Shown here: positions 18,561 through 21,182 of the stretch, in pieces
Position numbering within the stretch: position 1 is the stretch's first letter
Layout of the letters: each line of letters starts with the position of its first letter
NCBI GenBank assembly: GCA_964058845.1
Contig: CAXKVR010000309.1
Location: 1-21,182 of the forward strand
Source of the DNA: Carex sylvatica
Taxonomy: Eukaryota; Streptophyta; Magnoliopsida; Poales; Cyperaceae
Length of the DNA: 21,182 bases
Direction: 5' to 3'
Notes under the pieces: generated by a model
Databases searched by the model: none
What the model was told of the DNA's origin: nothing
The model's input: the letters and a program-made list of their open reading frames with translations, nothing else
Translations under genes and position numbers: made by a program

Positions 18561-20322
18561 ATGGGACATGAATACAGAGACTACTCCAAGGTTAGTGTTC
18601 CTTTAAAAGCGTTGATCTTATCATTTTGTTCTGGTTATATTGATTTCTTCTATCCACGCCTGTTGTTTTTGATGTAACAAAATACCTTTGTATAATCGGA
18701 AAAATGAGATGAAAAGAAAAAAAATAAAAAAAAAGAAGAGAGAAAGACATCCTTACCAAACAGTTACTGGTCTGGTACTGCCAGGTACAGCCTGATAACC
18801 ATTAGACTGAAGTTGTCCAGAATGGAAGCTTATTTGAGTTACTTCTTTGTATTATTGAGAGGAATAATGGGTTTAGCTCGTGCGATTATTCAAATGACAT
18901 GGACCATTATGTTCTTTCCTCTCTTTTTTTGGTTCCTTTACTTGAACTGTTTGGTTTTTTCAGGAATCATGTCCGACAGTGAAGAATATTCTTCTATTGG
19001 ATTCAGAGGGGAAGCGTGTGGCTGTCAAATATTTTTCCGATGATATGCCAACTCATGCAGCAAAGTTGGCCTTTGAGAAATCTGTTTTCACCAAAACTCT
19101 CAAGACAAACGCGCGCTCAGAAGGTTCTCTCTTTATTTTCCCCCGTAATAGCTGCATTATAAGTTTATTATGTTTTTTTTTAACTTGTAATATACCAGTG
19201 AGACTCGTAGTACAATGAACCAGTATAGTTAGCAGTGTCATGAACTGTACCAGTGAATGTAATGTTATCTCTTGCGTATATGTCAGAAAGGGATTAAATT
19301 ACTTACATTGGCATGCATGATTAATTTAATAAGAAAAACACATTGTATTTGCATTTGATGAAAACAATTGTTTGGTGACAGTGTGGCAGTTCTTCTTGAG
19401 TTCTTGTTGTATACTACTTTATGCTGTTGTATCATAATTCTATTTATTCATGCAGCTGAGATAACAATGTTTGATGGATATATTGTGGTGTATAAATTTA
19501 TTCACGACCTTCATTTCTTTGTAACGGCTGGAGATGATGAGAATGAGCTCATACTAGCTAGTGTTCTTCAAGGCTTCACTGATTCTATTGCACTTCTCCT
19601 GAGGTACATGAATTCTTTATTGGTTATATAATTTAATATTTGCTTTGAAGCATGAGGTGTCAATCTTGTATTAATCTTTTCATTCAATATATGGTATCGG
19701 CAAAAATGCCCTTGTTATGATTACTGTAACATATCCTGTTAACCAGGATTGTCCATATGAAAATTATGCTTGGACCAATTGTATAGTACATTAGAAGGAA
19801 TATTTACTGCACCGTGTAATATGTATTTACTTACCTAGGAATGATGTGGAGAAGAGAACTGCTCTTGAGAACCTCGACTTAATTCTCCTTTGCATTGATG
19901 AAATTGTGGATGGCGGGTAATGTACTTTCTACTTTTTTAGCTTGGCTCAATTGTTTAAATCCTTAAGTTTTGTGATCTCGTCCATTAAGCATATGCATTT
20001 TTGCAATTTAATCTGACTTTTTTTTTCTTATTGTAGGATAATACTGGAGACAGATGCTAATAACATTGCTGGAAAGGTGGCCACAAATGCCGTTGACGGT
20101 GCTGTGCCCTTTTCTGAGCAGGTATTTTTGTTTTTCAATTCCTAGAGTTTGTAATATTAGGATTTTTTTTAAATTTAGTTTTTCATATTGGCTTTTCATT
20201 TACAAATATAAAAAGTTTGCATTTTTATTCATGAATCTGGATGATTTTTCTATCTTGTGCAGACAATTTCTCAAGCTTTGGCTACCGCAAGAGAGCACCT
20301 GGCGAGGTCCCTTCTTAAATAA
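18561..20322 (+). CDS. COPZ: Coatomer subunit zeta (COPI vesicle coat)
   Basis: Six coding exons with GT-AG junctions: 18561-18590, 18964-19123, 19456-19603, 19839-19916, 20037-20121 and 20263-20322, giving 186 residues without any break. Zeta is the small longin-fold subunit that pairs with gamma in the COPI F-subcomplex, the coat for Golgi-to-ER and intra-Golgi vesicles; it is cytosolic and recruited by ARF1. Diagnostic stretches are [79 protein letters not shown] and [13 protein letters not shown]. The length agrees with plant zeta (about 180). Phases are 0, 1, 2, 2, 0 and each junction keeps the frame. The start is the conserved MGH(D/E)Y. It is divergently transcribed from the ubiquitin-like gene. 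No damage was seen, so I take it as functional. Confidence 0.97.
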
Positions 20323-20581
20323 ATTGTCGGTTCTGTTGGTTCACCTTGTTGTTTTCAAATTTAATATTCTCCTTAATTAATCAAATCTTGATGTGCTTGT
20401 ACTTGACCTGTTATTATCACAGTGGATTGGTGTGGAATTAGATAATTTAGTCTGAAATTAATGTCAGCATGGCAATTCTGTATGCTCTTTGCTGCTCTGT
20501 CCCTAGTTATTATTGTTCTCTGAAAGTTAAATACAAAATTAACGTTGCTTTAGAAATCAGTATTATAAGAGTCCATATCGT
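20323..20581 (+). other. 3' flank of coatomer zeta
   Basis: AT-rich sequence likely to hold the 3' UTR; no canonical AATAAA is seen in it. Nothing else is visible up to the MITE. Confidence 0.4.
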
Positions 20582-20746
20582 CTGAGGTAACAGAATTTTT
20601 ATGTTTAGATCTGGACTGTTCGATCAGAATCCGAGCCAATCCTGTCTGAGACGGAATGCAAGGGACCCCTTTAATATTTGTGTGAATTCGATTGTGAATT
20701 CTAATTGAACGGTCCGGATCTAAACAGAAATATTCTGTTACCTTAG
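20582..20746. mobile_element. MITE, 165 bp, about 50 bp TIRs
   Basis: ctgaggtaacagaat at 20582 and, in reverse complement from 20746, ctaaggtaacagaat begin arms that match at about 43 of 51 bases (including tgtttagatc-ggac-gttc). The middle reads ccgagccaatcctgtctgag. The TSD is not evident: flanks are ...catatcgt and gtgaatg.... The small size, long arms and lack of genes mark it as a non-autonomous DNA element. Confidence 0.85.
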
Positions 20747-21182
20747 GTGAATGAGGTGAAATGATTTCGTATGATAAAACCGTAGAAGGATTACATATAC
20801 TATGATCTAATTGTTAAACTGCTATAAAAATCCCAAAAAAGATCCATGTACCAAGAAAAGTAGATTCGAGATATTTATATCTAAGAAAAGGTTCTCTTGG
20901 CCTGTGATTGACAAATAAATTATTGAGTAATGAACAAATTTCTTCCGCACTAGACTGTCAATTAGGTTAAAAGGTAACAAGTAATAATTTTTTTAGTTTG
21001 ATATCACTGACAACTTAAAATTTTTGTTGATCGTCCCTCCAAAGAAATATTTGACTAGTAGTAAAGGAAATATGAGGTGAACAAAAGTTGCGTCAATAAA
21101 ATCAGTTCACCCAAAAATTTTGAATTTGGCTCGTTATATGGAACTTATTAGATTACTTTTAGTAAATTAATCTGTTCATTTT
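20747..21182. other. AT-rich intergenic end of window, nothing recognised
   Basis: No sustained frame, repeat or RNA signature is seen before the window ends. Confidence 0.5.

Noticed and set aside
18813..19218. Plus-strand frames starting in coatomer zeta intron 1
   Set aside because: They run across splice sites of the zeta gene; the correct exon is 18964-19123.

Overview
The window is nuclear DNA of a flowering plant. The protein-coding pieces are plant-type and spliced with GT-AG introns: coatomer zeta, a plant mobile domain protein, a FAR1/MULE-type transposase remnant and a divergent multi-ubiquitin-like protein. The intergenic DNA is AT-rich and full of nested repeats. I cannot name the species from the sequence.

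Layout. (1) Bases 1-2775, minus strand: a plant mobile domain (PMD, MAIN/MAIL1-like) gene running off the left edge. Its splice sites are clear, but the only frame-compatible junction between its first two coding exons meets an in-frame TGA. A tract of six GC-rich palindromes in poly-T (2794-3117) lies just beyond its 5' end. (2) Bases 3946-8587: an old Mutator-like element (MULE) with about 240-280 bp terminal inverted repeats (TIRs). It carries a transposase pseudogene broken by frameshifts and stops, and a 740 bp fold-back element is inserted in its left TIR. (3) Bases 8590-11420: no gene. This stretch holds a GC-rich orphan patch, a roughly 205 bp tandem array and a degenerate AGCTCG-type dispersed repeat. 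(4) Bases 11425-13256: a decayed duplicate of the 3' half of the ubiquitin-like gene. It is split by a roughly 966 bp non-autonomous MULE with a 10 bp target-site duplication (TSD) and a GT-rich minisatellite inside. (5) Bases 13257-14330: two LINE-like 3' tails, one with a 21 bp TSD, a perfect hairpin, an AT microsatellite and a short tandem repeat. (6) Bases 15205-17509, minus strand: the intact gene for a protein of four divergent ubiquitin-like folds without a terminal Gly-Gly. (7) Bases 17510-18200: a shared divergent promoter with site II (TGGGCC/T) motifs. (8) Bases 18561-20322, plus strand: a complete six-coding-exon coatomer zeta gene. (9) Bases 20582-20746: a short MITE (miniature inverted-repeat transposable element), then featureless DNA to the end.

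Only coatomer zeta and the ubiquitin-like gene look intact. They are arranged head to head and probably share a promoter. The rest records layered insertions, several of which can be ordered because a paralogue or the opposite TIR preserves the empty site. I did not find a CRISPR-like, operon-like or otherwise clearly new enzymatic system. The most unusual items are the four-fold ubiquitin-like protein with its frameshifted repeat leader and tandem pseudogene, the palindrome array, and the intron with paired direct repeats in the MULE transposase.
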